From assembly GCA_000432915.1 (NCBI GenBank), contig HF995251.1:1-53633 (forward strand): a DNA stretch of 53,633 nucleotides, given 5' to 3'. The notes under the pieces are model-generated. The model was not told where the DNA came from. It ran no database searches and was given only the letters and a program-made list of their open reading frames with translations. Below, piece by piece: positions 33,857 through 42,404 of the stretch (positions are counted from its first letter, which is position 1; the number at the start of each line of letters is the position of its first letter). The position numbers were made by a program, and so were the translations under genes. The DNA is from Firmicutes bacterium CAG:194. Its GTDB lineage: Bacteria; Bacillota; Clostridia; Lachnospirales; Lachnospiraceae.

Positions 33857-34603
33857 CTACCGCGTTGTCAGAATCTGCGCGATCTCCGCCTCTGTGGCAC
33901 CTGCAGGGATTGTCTTGACGCCTGTGCAGATTTTCTTATCGTAGCCATTCTGGCAGAGATATCTGTCATAGGCGGCTACATCACTGATAAGTCCGGCTTC
34001 GTACAGCTTTCTTGCCACTGTATCAGAACCGTCACCGCTGCTGACTGTGATCTGCTTGCTGCCTGCAGCCTGTGTATCTGATTCGCTGCTTCCTGCTGCG
34101 GTTGTCTGATCTGAATCATCTGCAGTACTTTCGTCCTGCGCATCCGCTGCGTTTTCCTCTGTTGTGCTTTCCTCTGCGCTGTCCGCATCTGCACTGCTAT
34201 CCGTTTTTGCTTCCGTACGTTCTGCCGCATCCGGGTCTTCATGATAGATGTCCTGTTGCAGGCTGTCTGTCGATCCCGCTTCAGCAGCATCTGTATTTTC
34301 CGCTTCCCTGTCGAGCAGTGGATTTCCCGTTTTTTCTTCCGCTGCCAGCCGGTTTGCAAGAGAAGTTTCTTCCTTCACCTGATTAGGCAGCTCAGCCGGT
34401 TTTGTATCTTCCGCAGCATTCTCTGACACTGCATCTGCAAGCACATCACTACTGTATTTCATTTCCATGCCAAGTGCCTCGGCACGTTCTATGATCTGTT
34501 CATCTGTCAGACGCTCTGTTTTTCCATGTATTGTCAATGCCATAAGGATCGCCGTCACAAAGATGCCAATGCCGAGCCCCCGCATATAATATCGTAACTT
34601 CAT
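33857..34603 (-). CDS. Membrane protein with C-terminal YceG/LysM-like domain, no catalytic part
   Basis: The 248-residue protein has an N-terminal TM helix (about 8-25), a long Asp/Glu/Ala/Ser/Thr-rich disordered region (about 60-185) and a small C-terminal domain (about 188-248). In that domain GDGSDTVARKLYEAGLISDVAAYDRYL ... TIPAGATEAEIAQIL follows the pattern of the LysM-like N-terminal module of MltG (YceG) transglycosylases. The glycan-cutting YceG domain itself is absent. It may bind the cell wall on the outer face. AAGGAG precedes ATG. It follows the coiled-coil gene by two bases and is the last gene before the flagellar-cluster terminator. Confidence 0.75.
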   Translation of the reverse strand: MKLRYYMRGLGIGIFVTAILMALTIHGKTERLTDEQIIERAEALGMEMKYSSDVLADAVSENAAEDTKPAELPNQVKEETSLANRLAAEEKTGNPLLDREAENTDAAEAGSTDSLQQDIYHEDPDAAERTEAKTDSSADADSAEESTTEENAADAQDESTADDSDQTTAAGSSESDTQAAGSKQITVSSGDGSDTVARKLYEAGLISDVAAYDRYLCQNGYDKKICTGVKTIPAGATEAEIAQILTTR

Positions 34604-34605
34604 TC

Positions 34606-35625
34606 CTACATCTCCTTAAACAAGTCAATGATCAGCTTCACTTCGCCGACACCGAGCCCAAGCTCTTTGGCGATCGCCACATTGCTTTTTCCCTGTTTAT
34701 GAAGCGCGAGTACGCGTTCGTTCTTATTGCTGCTATCTGTGATCGGCTGCAGGGAAAGTGCGATATCTCCGCTTTCCGGTGTCTTTGCTTCTGTTTTTGC
34801 CTCTGTTTTTGCTTTTGTTTTTGCTTTTGCCGCCGTTTTTTTCGGTTTGCTTTCTGCCGGTTTTACAGGCTTTTCTTTTTTCGCTGGCTCAGCCGCCGGT
34901 TTTGCCACAGGTTTTTCCTCTGTCTTTACTGCCGGCTCTGCAGGCTTTTCATCCTTTTCTTCTGCCGGTGCCGGCTTTTTCTCCTTTGGGATCACAGGGC
35001 TCTGCGCGATCGCTTTCTTGACAACAGACTCCGCAGCCTTGTCCATCTCATGCAGGCTGTCCTCTCTGCGTTTCAGCTTTTCGATTCCGGAAAGACTGAT
35101 TGGTTCAAAGGTCTCCTCCACGATCGGTTCGCCCGTTCTGGCATCCTCCATCACAGACTCGATCGGTTGATCCGGGTCGATCTCAGGCTCCGCAGCCCGT
35201 GCTGCATCCAGCTCACTGACCTTGACACTCGCTTCTTTGACTGCCATGGATACTTCTGTCGCTGTCTCTTTTAAATTTTCATGCTTATTATTGAGCATGT
35301 CATATAGAAACATGACTTCTTCATGATTTTTATGAATGTCTTCCAGAACAGTCTGTGCATACTCGGAAACCGCTGTCATCTTTTCATTTGTCAGTCGTTC
35401 CAGTCCGCGCTCTGTTTTTTCCATGGAATAATGAACTGTCTCATCCACTGCATCCGCTACCTGAGAACGTACATTTTTCATTTCCTCCTGCAAAAGCTCC
35501 TGCAGTTTTTCCTGTGTCAGTTGTTTATCTGCTGCATCCAGTTCACTTTTGCTTTCCGGTACGATAAAACTTGCAATAAAAATAACCGCACCCAGTATCA
35601 GAAGCAAAATCTCCAATGTTGTCAT
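34606..35625 (-). CDS. Membrane-anchored coiled-coil protein with C-terminal HTH-like module (DUF6115-like)
   Basis: The 339-residue protein has a TM helix at residues 5-20, a long coiled coil (about 28-135), and a Lys/Ala/Pro/Glu-rich low-complexity segment with KAKTKAKTEAKTEAKT (about 270-285). It ends in a conserved module, HKQGKSNVAIAKELGLGVGEVKLIIDLF, resembling a helix-turn-helix. From memory this end matches DUF6115, found near flagellar genes in Clostridia. In B. subtilis the comparable slot between sigD and rpsB holds swrB, also a membrane-anchored protein with a coiled coil, so functional similarity is possible but unproven. Confidence 0.75.
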   Translation of the reverse strand: MTTLEILLLILGAVIFIASFIVPESKSELDAADKQLTQEKLQELLQEEMKNVRSQVADAVDETVHYSMEKTERGLERLTNEKMTAVSEYAQTVLEDIHKNHEEVMFLYDMLNNKHENLKETATEVSMAVKEASVKVSELDAARAAEPEIDPDQPIESVMEDARTGEPIVEETFEPISLSGIEKLKRREDSLHEMDKAAESVVKKAIAQSPVIPKEKKPAPAEEKDEKPAEPAVKTEEKPVAKPAAEPAKKEKPVKPAESKPKKTAAKAKTKAKTEAKTEAKTPESGDIALSLQPITDSSNKNERVLALHKQGKSNVAIAKELGLGVGEVKLIIDLFKEM

Positions 35626-35653
35626 AGTATCTTCCTCTTTTCATATGCCGGTA

Positions 35654-35977
35654 TCAAATAGAACAGTCAAAATGAGAACCATTGCCTTTTCCCCTGATGA
35701 CTCTTCCCTCCGGCGGGATTTCATTTTTCTTTCTTCTGCGTCCGCCGTCTCCGAAATATTCATTTTTCCCTTTTTCACTCGCATCCTGACGTCTCTGTCT
35801 TGTATCTGTTTCTTCCGAACGTCTGACCTGACCTGCCTGCTCTTTTTCTGCCTTTTCCATCTGGTTCTGAAAAGCTGTCTGCTCAGTCATCGGTCTGAGA
35901 TCCTCATTCTGTTTGATTGCAGAAACATCCTGCGCACGTCCTACCATCATATTCAGTTCGATCGGTCCCAGTGCCAT
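35654..35977 (-). CDS. Small charged protein of the flagellar cluster (hypothetical)
   Basis: The 107-residue protein is preceded by a strong AAAGGAG site, which supports translation. It begins MALGPIELNMMVGRAQDVSAI, continues as a Gln/Glu/Arg-rich hydrophilic helix or disordered stretch, and ends with a basic GGRRRKKNE segment and GSHFDCSI. No signal, membrane segment or enzyme motif is visible. It lies 13 bp after fapA and before the coiled-coil gene. Position and charge suggest a binding or adaptor role. I do not recognise a named family. Confidence 0.75.
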   Translation of the reverse strand: MALGPIELNMMVGRAQDVSAIKQNEDLRPMTEQTAFQNQMEKAEKEQAGQVRRSEETDTRQRRQDASEKGKNEYFGDGGRRRKKNEIPPEGRVIRGKGNGSHFDCSI

Positions 35978-35990
35978 AACGATTTCTCCT

Positions 35991-37583
35991 TTACAATGAG
36001 GTATACTTCACTTCACCGCCAACCAGTGCAAAACGGCAAAATTGTACTTTACTCTTTAAGGTCATGGAATCGTCCCCTATCACAACCTTTGTGCCGGGAT
36101 ATGCAGTGTCCCGCACGCAGACACATGCCTCTGTCTTCTGCCCAAGCATGTTTTCCAGCTTGTCAAATTCCGCATTGTCATCTGCAAGCTGCTTCTCCAG
36201 CTGCTGGCTGGCAGTAAGCAGCGTCTGCACATATTTCATCTGCTCCGGTGAAAGTTTGACACCACTTTTGACCTTTGCCGCCGCACCTGTCAGTGTTGTC
36301 TTTACCGTCATATATTTCTTCTGTAATTCTACGATCTCCTTCTGCAGCACCACATATCTTGCTTTCTGCTCCGGATTGACGCCGACCTCAACCACGGTAT
36401 CCGCTCCAAGCTCTGATCCAAGCGTCTTGCAGGACACCTTCACCGTTGCCCGTACAATACCGCCTGCAATAAAGCCTTTCCTGCCGTCTACCGTAACCTC
36501 TGTTTTTGCACTTACCTTGCTATGCATCAGAGAATCCGCTTCTACGTAACTCCCTGCTTCGATCACAGCATTTTCCACAAATTTGGCAATGACTCTGCCG
36601 CCTGCCAGAAGCTTGCCACGTCCCATTCCATTCATGCCGCGTTCGATAACAATATCACCGCCCGCCTGAATTACAGCGCCTTCCACGACACCCTTGACCT
36701 GTACATTTTCCTTTGCCGTCACGGAAAATCCTGCCTGTACATTACCATTTACGACCACACTGCCCTCGGAAGTAATATTTCCGGTAGCAGGTCCTACATT
36801 TTCCACTTCATAAATATCCGAAACAAATACCTGATCGCCGGACAGAACTACGTGGCCGTTGATATCGGAATATAATTCCAGTCTGTCTTCCGATATTGTT
36901 ATGTTTCTGCCATAACGGAGAGACAGATGCTTAACCTCCCTCGGTCTGAGCCGCTCTCCCAGCACATTGCAGCCTTCTTCCCCCTTATCCTCCGGGTGAA
37001 GTCTTGCAAGAAGATCCCCTTTCCTGCAATGATTCATTGTATTCAAATTAAAAAAGTCAACCGAGCCGTCTTCCCGCCTCGTCGGCTTTGCCTGTAAATC
37101 TGTTTCAAAGAAATACTCGATCCATGCATTTTCACCATGTCTCGGCTCTTTTCCCCGTGCTACCACAATGTCTGTACAGTAAGTCCTGTTTTTGAGAAAC
37201 GCATCTATTGCCGCTTCATCGATTCCGAATCGGATCTGTCTCGCATAAAGATCTTTCAGGATCTCATCCTTTGACATGGTGCTTCCTGCATTACTTGGCG
37301 CAATAAACCGTGCTGTCACAGTCATTTTATCCTCTGACATGCGGAAAAAACACATTTCATTTTCCTGATAAGACCGCATACTGCAGAGCGGGATCTGTAC
37401 AGGCTTATCCTTCAGCCTTCCGATCGTCTGATAGATCAGTTTGATATCATAATCCACAATCCCTTTTAGCTGCAGATACGCCGCAATCTCATCCATACTG
37501 AGCGGACTGCCGCCAACTGTCTGTGGAATCAGTTCAATTGCCGTTCCTGTTTGTGATATGATCAATCGAAAATATGCGTTCAT
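35991..37583 (-). CDS. fapA: FapA-like DUF342 protein
   Basis: The 530-residue cytoplasmic protein belongs to the DUF342/FapA family. The N-terminal third has alpha/beta segments (YLQLKGIVDYDIKLI, HRKG-like NHCRKGDLLARLHPEDKGEEG, INGHVVLSGDQVFV). The centre is a beta-helix (GNITSEGSVVVNGNVQAGFSV, GGDIVIERGM) and a helical C-terminal segment (about 405-470) follows. Family members near flagellar genes affect flagellar assembly or localisation of polar proteins in Vibrio. ATG follows a GGGG-rich site. It follows sigD by 23 bp. Confidence 0.85.
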   Translation of the reverse strand: MNAYFRLIISQTGTAIELIPQTVGGSPLSMDEIAAYLQLKGIVDYDIKLIYQTIGRLKDKPVQIPLCSMRSYQENEMCFFRMSEDKMTVTARFIAPSNAGSTMSKDEILKDLYARQIRFGIDEAAIDAFLKNRTYCTDIVVARGKEPRHGENAWIEYFFETDLQAKPTRREDGSVDFFNLNTMNHCRKGDLLARLHPEDKGEEGCNVLGERLRPREVKHLSLRYGRNITISEDRLELYSDINGHVVLSGDQVFVSDIYEVENVGPATGNITSEGSVVVNGNVQAGFSVTAKENVQVKGVVEGAVIQAGGDIVIERGMNGMGRGKLLAGGRVIAKFVENAVIEAGSYVEADSLMHSKVSAKTEVTVDGRKGFIAGGIVRATVKVSCKTLGSELGADTVVEVGVNPEQKARYVVLQKEIVELQKKYMTVKTTLTGAAAKVKSGVKLSPEQMKYVQTLLTASQQLEKQLADDNAEFDKLENMLGQKTEACVCVRDTAYPGTKVVIGDDSMTLKSKVQFCRFALVGGEVKYTSL

Positions 37584-37606
37584 AATAAGCCCCCCTTTCT
37601 CCCGGA

Positions 37607-38380
37607 CTACACGGTATCATGCAAAATTCCCATATAATTACCAAGCTTTTTCTTCATCTTGGAAAGCCCTTTTGTATGTAACTGGGAAACGCGGGATTCC
37701 GACACTTCCAATATATTGCTGATTTCCTTCAGCGTCAGATCCTCATAATAATAAAGAACTATAACTTTCTTTTCCTTCTCGGTCAGAAGCTCCAGTGCAT
37801 CTGCCAGTTTCACCTTCAGCTCCTGCTGCTCTATGACAGATTCCGGCTCTGCAAAATGTCTGGAAATCTGTCTTCCGTCACCCGAAATATCACTTCCCTG
37901 CTCCAGATATTCATTCAGGGAAACAATACCCGTAATTTTCATACTGGATTGCCAGTCCGTATATTCTTCCTGTGTTATGCCAAGTCCCTGTGCGATTTCT
38001 TCATCAGTTGCTTCTCTTCCTTTTTCCAGTTCAACCTGACGTATCACACTTTCGATCTGTTTCTGTTTTTTCCGTATCGTGCGAGGAATCCAATCCATCT
38101 TCCGGATCTGGTCCAGAATTGCGCCCCTGATACGAAGACTGGCATAAGTTTCAAATTTAACATCTTTCAAAGAATCAAACTTATCGATTGCATCGATCAG
38201 TCCAAAGATCCCATAGCTTACCAGCTCTTCATATTCCACATTACTGCCAAGATACATATGAAGTCTGCCTGCCACCACCTTTACAAGCGGCGCATATTCC
38301 AGGATGATCTTCTCCCGGATGCCCGGATCTTTTGTTCTCGCATAATCCACCCAGAGACGTTTTCTTGCCGCTTCCTCCAT
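37607..38380 (-). CDS. sigD: Flagellar RNA polymerase sigma factor sigma-28 (SigD/FliA/WhiG)
   Basis: The 257-residue sigma-70-family protein directs late flagellar genes. Region 2 (YEELVSYGIFGLIDAIDKFD, FETYASLRIRGAILDQIRKMDWIPR) is of the sigma-28 type. Region 3 and region 4 (LTLKEISNILEVSESRVSQLHTKGLSKMKKKL) are complete. AAGGAGGG precedes ATG. It sits after cheD and the 95-aa gene as in B. subtilis, and expression of the whole cluster would feed a sigma-D positive loop. Confidence 0.97.
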   Translation of the reverse strand: MEEAARKRLWVDYARTKDPGIREKIILEYAPLVKVVAGRLHMYLGSNVEYEELVSYGIFGLIDAIDKFDSLKDVKFETYASLRIRGAILDQIRKMDWIPRTIRKKQKQIESVIRQVELEKGREATDEEIAQGLGITQEEYTDWQSSMKITGIVSLNEYLEQGSDISGDGRQISRHFAEPESVIEQQELKVKLADALELLTEKEKKVIVLYYYEDLTLKEISNILEVSESRVSQLHTKGLSKMKKKLGNYMGILHDTV

Positions 38381-38396
38381 AGATTACCCTCCTTGG

Positions 38397-38684
38397 CTAC
38401 TGTTTCTCGATCACAGCTCCATCCTCGGTTTGCTGCCTTTCTTCCTGCTGCCCTGTCTCCTGTGCTGCTTCACCTTCCTGCTCTGCTTCCTTCTTCTTCT
38501 CCTGCTGCATACCGAATTTATCAAGCATCAGCCTGATCAGACAGCCCAGCACATAAAAAACAGCAAAAACAAGAAGAATCACCCAGGACATCGTATACAG
38601 ACTATAATGCATCCGAAACATGACAATTCCTGCCACCAGTCCTGCTGTCAGCATAACAAGTGCCGGTATATTTCTGGTATTCAT
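38397..38684 (-). CDS. Small two-TM membrane protein between cheD and sigD (hypothetical)
   Basis: The 95-residue protein has two hydrophobic helices (about 7-22 and 32-54) and a Gln/Glu-rich cytoplasmic tail from residue 60. Its start overlaps the cheD stop by four bases (ATGA type) and it ends 16 bp before sigD, so it is co-translated in the operon. I do not recognise a family. Location suggests a link with chemotaxis or flagellar regulation. Confidence 0.75.
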   Translation of the reverse strand: MNTRNIPALVMLTAGLVAGIVMFRMHYSLYTMSWVILLVFAVFYVLGCLIRLMLDKFGMQQEKKKEAEQEGEAAQETGQQEERQQTEDGAVIEKQ

Positions 38685-39166
38685 ATTGTATACGTTTCCT
38701 TTCCGACTGCTTTGATCTGAAATTCCCCTGTTTCCGGATAAAAGATAACGGTTCTACCGAAATCTTTCCCTGTATCTTCCGCCAGGATCGGTATATTCAG
38801 CTGCTTCAGCTTTGCTTTCGTTGCCTCTACATTTCTTTCGCCCACACGTACCATGCTGGATTTATTCTGAAATGCAAACATCTGCGCCCCGCCGGCGATC
38901 TTTGCAACTAGCCTTGATCTGTTGCCGCCCGCTGCCACGATCCGTTTTACCAGCTCTTCAATTCCAGTATCAGCGAATTTCGGAATATTGGAATTGTCTT
39001 TGATCTGCGTACTGTCAGGCAGCATGATATGTGCAAGACCCCCAATGCCTGTCACCGGATCCCGTAATGCGATTCCCACACAGGATCCCAGCCCCAGGGT
39101 CGTAATGCCGTCAGGACTGATACAGACATTCAGATCTGCCATTCCCACTTTTATTATCTCACTCAT
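38681..39166 (-). CDS. cheD: Chemoreceptor glutamine deamidase CheD
   Basis: CheD deamidates receptor Gln residues and is controlled by CheC. The 161-residue protein keeps the papain-like Cys-His pair: C29 in LGLGSCVGIALRD and H46 in GLAHIMLPDS. The C-terminal GERNVEATKAKLKQLNIPILAEDTGKDFGRTVIF is typical. It follows cheC by 24 bp and overlaps the 95-aa gene. Confidence 0.96.
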   Translation of the reverse strand: MSEIIKVGMADLNVCISPDGITTLGLGSCVGIALRDPVTGIGGLAHIMLPDSTQIKDNSNIPKFADTGIEELVKRIVAAGGNRSRLVAKIAGGAQMFAFQNKSSMVRVGERNVEATKAKLKQLNIPILAEDTGKDFGRTVIFYPETGEFQIKAVGKETYTI

Positions 39167-39190
39167 TCCATTACCTTGTTACACTTTCTA

Positions 39191-39808
39191 CTAATTACAT
39201 CCCAGAGATGCCATGATCTTATCATAGGATTCCAGATCAGGCACGAGAATGAAAAAACCATCCAGTAATTTATCATCCGTAAACTGTGTCTGGATCAGCA
39301 GGATCCTGTCACCCAACGCACCAAATTCTATCGCCGGAACACTTAAGATCGCTCCCGCCATATCAATGCTCAGATCGGGAACCGATGGGATGATCTTCAT
39401 ATTAGTCAGCATGGATAAGGAATTCAGATAAGCACCCGTAATAATATTACCGATCTCCTTCAAGGCAGAAAGCTCCATCTCTGAAAACTCTCCGCTGTCC
39501 GGACCGGATACGCCCATCAGCTTATTCACAAGATCATGGGCTGCGTCTTCTTTCAGAAGGAACATGATGCTTCCGGTAATATCACCTTCTACCAGCAGAT
39601 AAACACCTGCCATGATCTGTTCCTCGCCCCCCATGGCCGCGCCAACCTCCTGAAATTTCAGAAGTTTGACCTGTGGAACCTTCATATCCACCTTGCAGCC
39701 AAGCATCTGTGCCAGAGCTGTCGTTGCATTACCGGCACCGATATTGCCCAGTTCTTTTAAAATGTCAAAATATTGCTGGGATACATGATTCAAATCAAAT
39801 TTACTCAT
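39191..39808 (-). CDS. cheC: CheY-P phosphatase CheC
   Basis: CheC dephosphorylates CheY-P and binds CheD in adaptation. The start at MSKFDLNHV (ATG 39806-39808) has an AGGGGGG site; the open frame runs upstream into cheW without one. The 205-residue protein has two phosphatase motifs, ELGNIGAGNATTAL and ALKEIGNIITGAYLNSL (E-x2-N in each). It lies between cheW and cheD. Confidence 0.95.
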   Translation of the reverse strand: MSKFDLNHVSQQYFDILKELGNIGAGNATTALAQMLGCKVDMKVPQVKLLKFQEVGAAMGGEEQIMAGVYLLVEGDITGSIMFLLKEDAAHDLVNKLMGVSGPDSGEFSEMELSALKEIGNIITGAYLNSLSMLTNMKIIPSVPDLSIDMAGAILSVPAIEFGALGDRILLIQTQFTDDKLLDGFFILVPDLESYDKIMASLGCN

Positions 39809-39842
39809 ATATACCCCCCTTTTTCTAAATGTAATGCTTCTG

Positions 39843-40301
39843 TTATTGTCCGTCCTTATCTGTAAATGTTGCATTGACATCCAGCAGGGAGATCAGCCTG
39901 TCTTTCTCCTTACCGACTCCGTTGATAAAATTCGCTTTTTTATCCTTGGAATCATAAGCAACCTTCTCGATCTGGGACTGCTCCAGTGTTACCACTTCTT
40001 CTACCGCATCCACTAAAACACCGATACTGTCTCCGCTTTCCAGCTTGATGATGATGATACGTGTTGCTTTCGTGATCTCATCATCGGAAAGTCCCATTTT
40101 CAGCCGCAGGCTGATGACCGGAATGATCTCGCCACGCAGGTTGATCACACCCTTTATGTAGCTCTGCACCTTTGGCACACGTGTAATACGCTGCATCCGG
40201 ACAATATTATCCACATATTTGATATCGATACCGAACTGCTCATCTCCATAACGGACTACGATGAACTGTGTTGTCATATACTGCTCTTTTAATTCGTCCA
40301 T
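39843..40301 (-). CDS. cheW: Chemotaxis coupling protein CheW
   Basis: The 152-residue SH3-like adaptor joins receptors to CheA. Typical CheW segments are FGIDIKYVDNIVRMQRITRVPKVQSYIKGVINLRGEIIPVI and IGVLVDAVEEVVTL. GGAGGGG precedes ATG. It is placed between cheA and cheC. Confidence 0.96.
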   Translation of the reverse strand: MDELKEQYMTTQFIVVRYGDEQFGIDIKYVDNIVRMQRITRVPKVQSYIKGVINLRGEIIPVISLRLKMGLSDDEITKATRIIIIKLESGDSIGVLVDAVEEVVTLEQSQIEKVAYDSKDKKANFINGVGKEKDRLISLLDVNATFTDKDGQ

Positions 40302-40312
40302 ACTGCCCCTCC

Positions 40313-42403
40313 TTATAATAATGCATTCGTATCAAGGATCAGAGCGATCTCGCCGTCACCTAAGATCGTTGCACCGCTGATGATCTTATTCTTATTGATA
40401 TAATTGCCAAGTGACTTGATAACGATCTCCTGCTGTCCCATCAGTTCGTCTACGACAAGACCTGCCAGCTTATCACCCTTCTTGACAATGATCACAAGCA
40501 GATTCTCATCCGGTTTCTTAGTAGATTCATTATCCAGCACTTCGTTTAAACGGATCAGTGGAATAACTGTACCACGCAGGTTGATCACTTCTTTTGCCTG
40601 TACATATTTGATCTCTGCCGGTTCCACATCTTCGATCGTCTGGATGGAGCCAAGCGGGATCGCATATTTTTCGCCACCCACTTCTACCATCAGTGCCTGT
40701 ATGATCGCCAGTGTCAGCGGGAGTCTGATAATAAAGGTACTTCCCTCTCCCAGCTTTGTTTTTACTTCAACCTCACCGCTCAGAGATTCAATCTTTGATT
40801 TTACAACATCAAGTCCAACGCCCCTTCCGGATACATCAGTAACTTTCTCTGATGTAGAGAAACTTGGTAAAAACAGCAGCCCGATAACATCTTTATCTGC
40901 CATATTTTCTGCCTGCTCCGGAGTGATCGTACCACGTTCGATCGCTTTCTTTTTCACTGCTTCCACATCGATTCCGTTACCGTCGTCTCTTACTTCAATA
41001 ATAACGTTATTTCCATCCTGATAAGCATTGAGGAAGATCGATCCAACTTCCGGCTTTCCTCTCTCCTTACGGACTTCAGCAGATTCCAGACCATGGTCTG
41101 CGGAATTACGAAGCAGATGCATCAGCGGATCTCCGATCTCATCTACCACAGTTCTGTCAAGCTCGGTCTCTTCACCGGACATGATCAGCTGCATTTTCTT
41201 ATCCAGCTTCTTGGACAGATCACGGATCATCTTCGGGAATTTCTGTACGACAGTCTCGATTGGAACCATTCGTACCTTCATAACAGATTCATGCAGGTTT
41301 GTTGTCACGCTTTCCAGATATTCGATCTGCTCATTAAATGTATTGTTTGTCAAAATGCCTTCCTGGGATGAAGTGGATACCAGAGAGTTTTTCGCAATGA
41401 TCAGCTCGCTGACCAGATTCATCAGAACATCCAGTTTTTCGATATCCACACGTACCGTTCTGTTAACGATCGGTTTGGAGATTGGCTTTTTATCTGCTGC
41501 CTTTGCCGGTGCTGCAGGTGCTGCTTTCTTCGGCTGTTCCTCTTCCTTTGGCTGTGCTTCGGCAATTGCCGCAGGCTTCACTGCTTCTTCCGGCTGCGTA
41601 AGCTCTACCTCTCCCACATAAGCAGCCTCGATCTCAGATACATTGAGAATTGCATTCTTTACAGTCTCTACATCTGCATCTGTCAGAATGATCACGCTGA
41701 AGTCGAATTCAAAATGCTCATCTTCAATATCCTGTGCACTCGGAACGGAAACGATCATGTCGCCCAGCTCTTCCAGTGCTTTATATACAAGGAATGCTCT
41801 TGCTGCTTTTAAAATACAGGATTCCTGCACATAAACCGTCACACCGAGACATTTCTTTCCCTGTTTTTTTGCTTCTGCTATAACAGTATGCTCTGTATCG
41901 CCCAGCTTGATCTCCCGCCATTTTTCCTTGCCCGGATCTGCGCCTGCTTCCTGCTTCGGTTCTTCCTTTGCCGGTTCTTTCTTTTCCTCTTTTGCCGGCT
42001 GTGGTGCGCCGTCGCCGCTGTTTTTAGCCAGATAATCATTCAACGCCTTGATCAGGTGCTCATTATCGTTGGTACCCTCATCTCCCGTATTCTGGATATT
42101 CTCCGTATACTCTTCGAGTGCATCCAGGCACTGGAATAAAAGGTCTACCATGGCACCGTCAACTTTGATCGTATTGTTACGGACTTCCGAGAACACATTT
42201 TCCATATCATGTGTCAGCGTCTGCATCCGCTTATATCCCATCGTACCTGCCATGCCTTTCAGGGTATGTGCGGAACGGAATATTTCATTGATGGTATCCA
42301 TGTTGTCCGGTTCCTGCTCGAGGATCATAAACTGATCACTCAGGCTCTGTAAGTGTTCTTTTGTTTCGTCAAGAAAGATTTCCAGATATTGCGTTACGTC
42401 CAT
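40313..42403 (-). CDS. cheA: Chemotaxis histidine kinase CheA
   Basis: The 696-residue kinase phosphorylates CheY and CheB. Domains: Hpt P1 (1-105) with H46 in SAHTLKGMAGTMGY; an Ala/Lys/Glu/Pro-rich linker; P2 response-regulator binding (about 165-255); a second linker; P3 dimerisation (about 310-375); an HATPase core with HLLRNSADHGLE, DDGNGI and GRGVGLDVV; and a CheW-like P5 (about 565-696). All catalytic boxes are intact. It starts one base after the cheB stop. Confidence 0.97.
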   Translation of the reverse strand: MDVTQYLEIFLDETKEHLQSLSDQFMILEQEPDNMDTINEIFRSAHTLKGMAGTMGYKRMQTLTHDMENVFSEVRNNTIKVDGAMVDLLFQCLDALEEYTENIQNTGDEGTNDNEHLIKALNDYLAKNSGDGAPQPAKEEKKEPAKEEPKQEAGADPGKEKWREIKLGDTEHTVIAEAKKQGKKCLGVTVYVQESCILKAARAFLVYKALEELGDMIVSVPSAQDIEDEHFEFDFSVIILTDADVETVKNAILNVSEIEAAYVGEVELTQPEEAVKPAAIAEAQPKEEEQPKKAAPAAPAKAADKKPISKPIVNRTVRVDIEKLDVLMNLVSELIIAKNSLVSTSSQEGILTNNTFNEQIEYLESVTTNLHESVMKVRMVPIETVVQKFPKMIRDLSKKLDKKMQLIMSGEETELDRTVVDEIGDPLMHLLRNSADHGLESAEVRKERGKPEVGSIFLNAYQDGNNVIIEVRDDGNGIDVEAVKKKAIERGTITPEQAENMADKDVIGLLFLPSFSTSEKVTDVSGRGVGLDVVKSKIESLSGEVEVKTKLGEGSTFIIRLPLTLAIIQALMVEVGGEKYAIPLGSIQTIEDVEPAEIKYVQAKEVINLRGTVIPLIRLNEVLDNESTKKPDENLLVIIVKKGDKLAGLVVDELMGQQEIVIKSLGNYINKNKIISGATILGDGEIALILDTNALL

Positions 42404-42404
42404 A

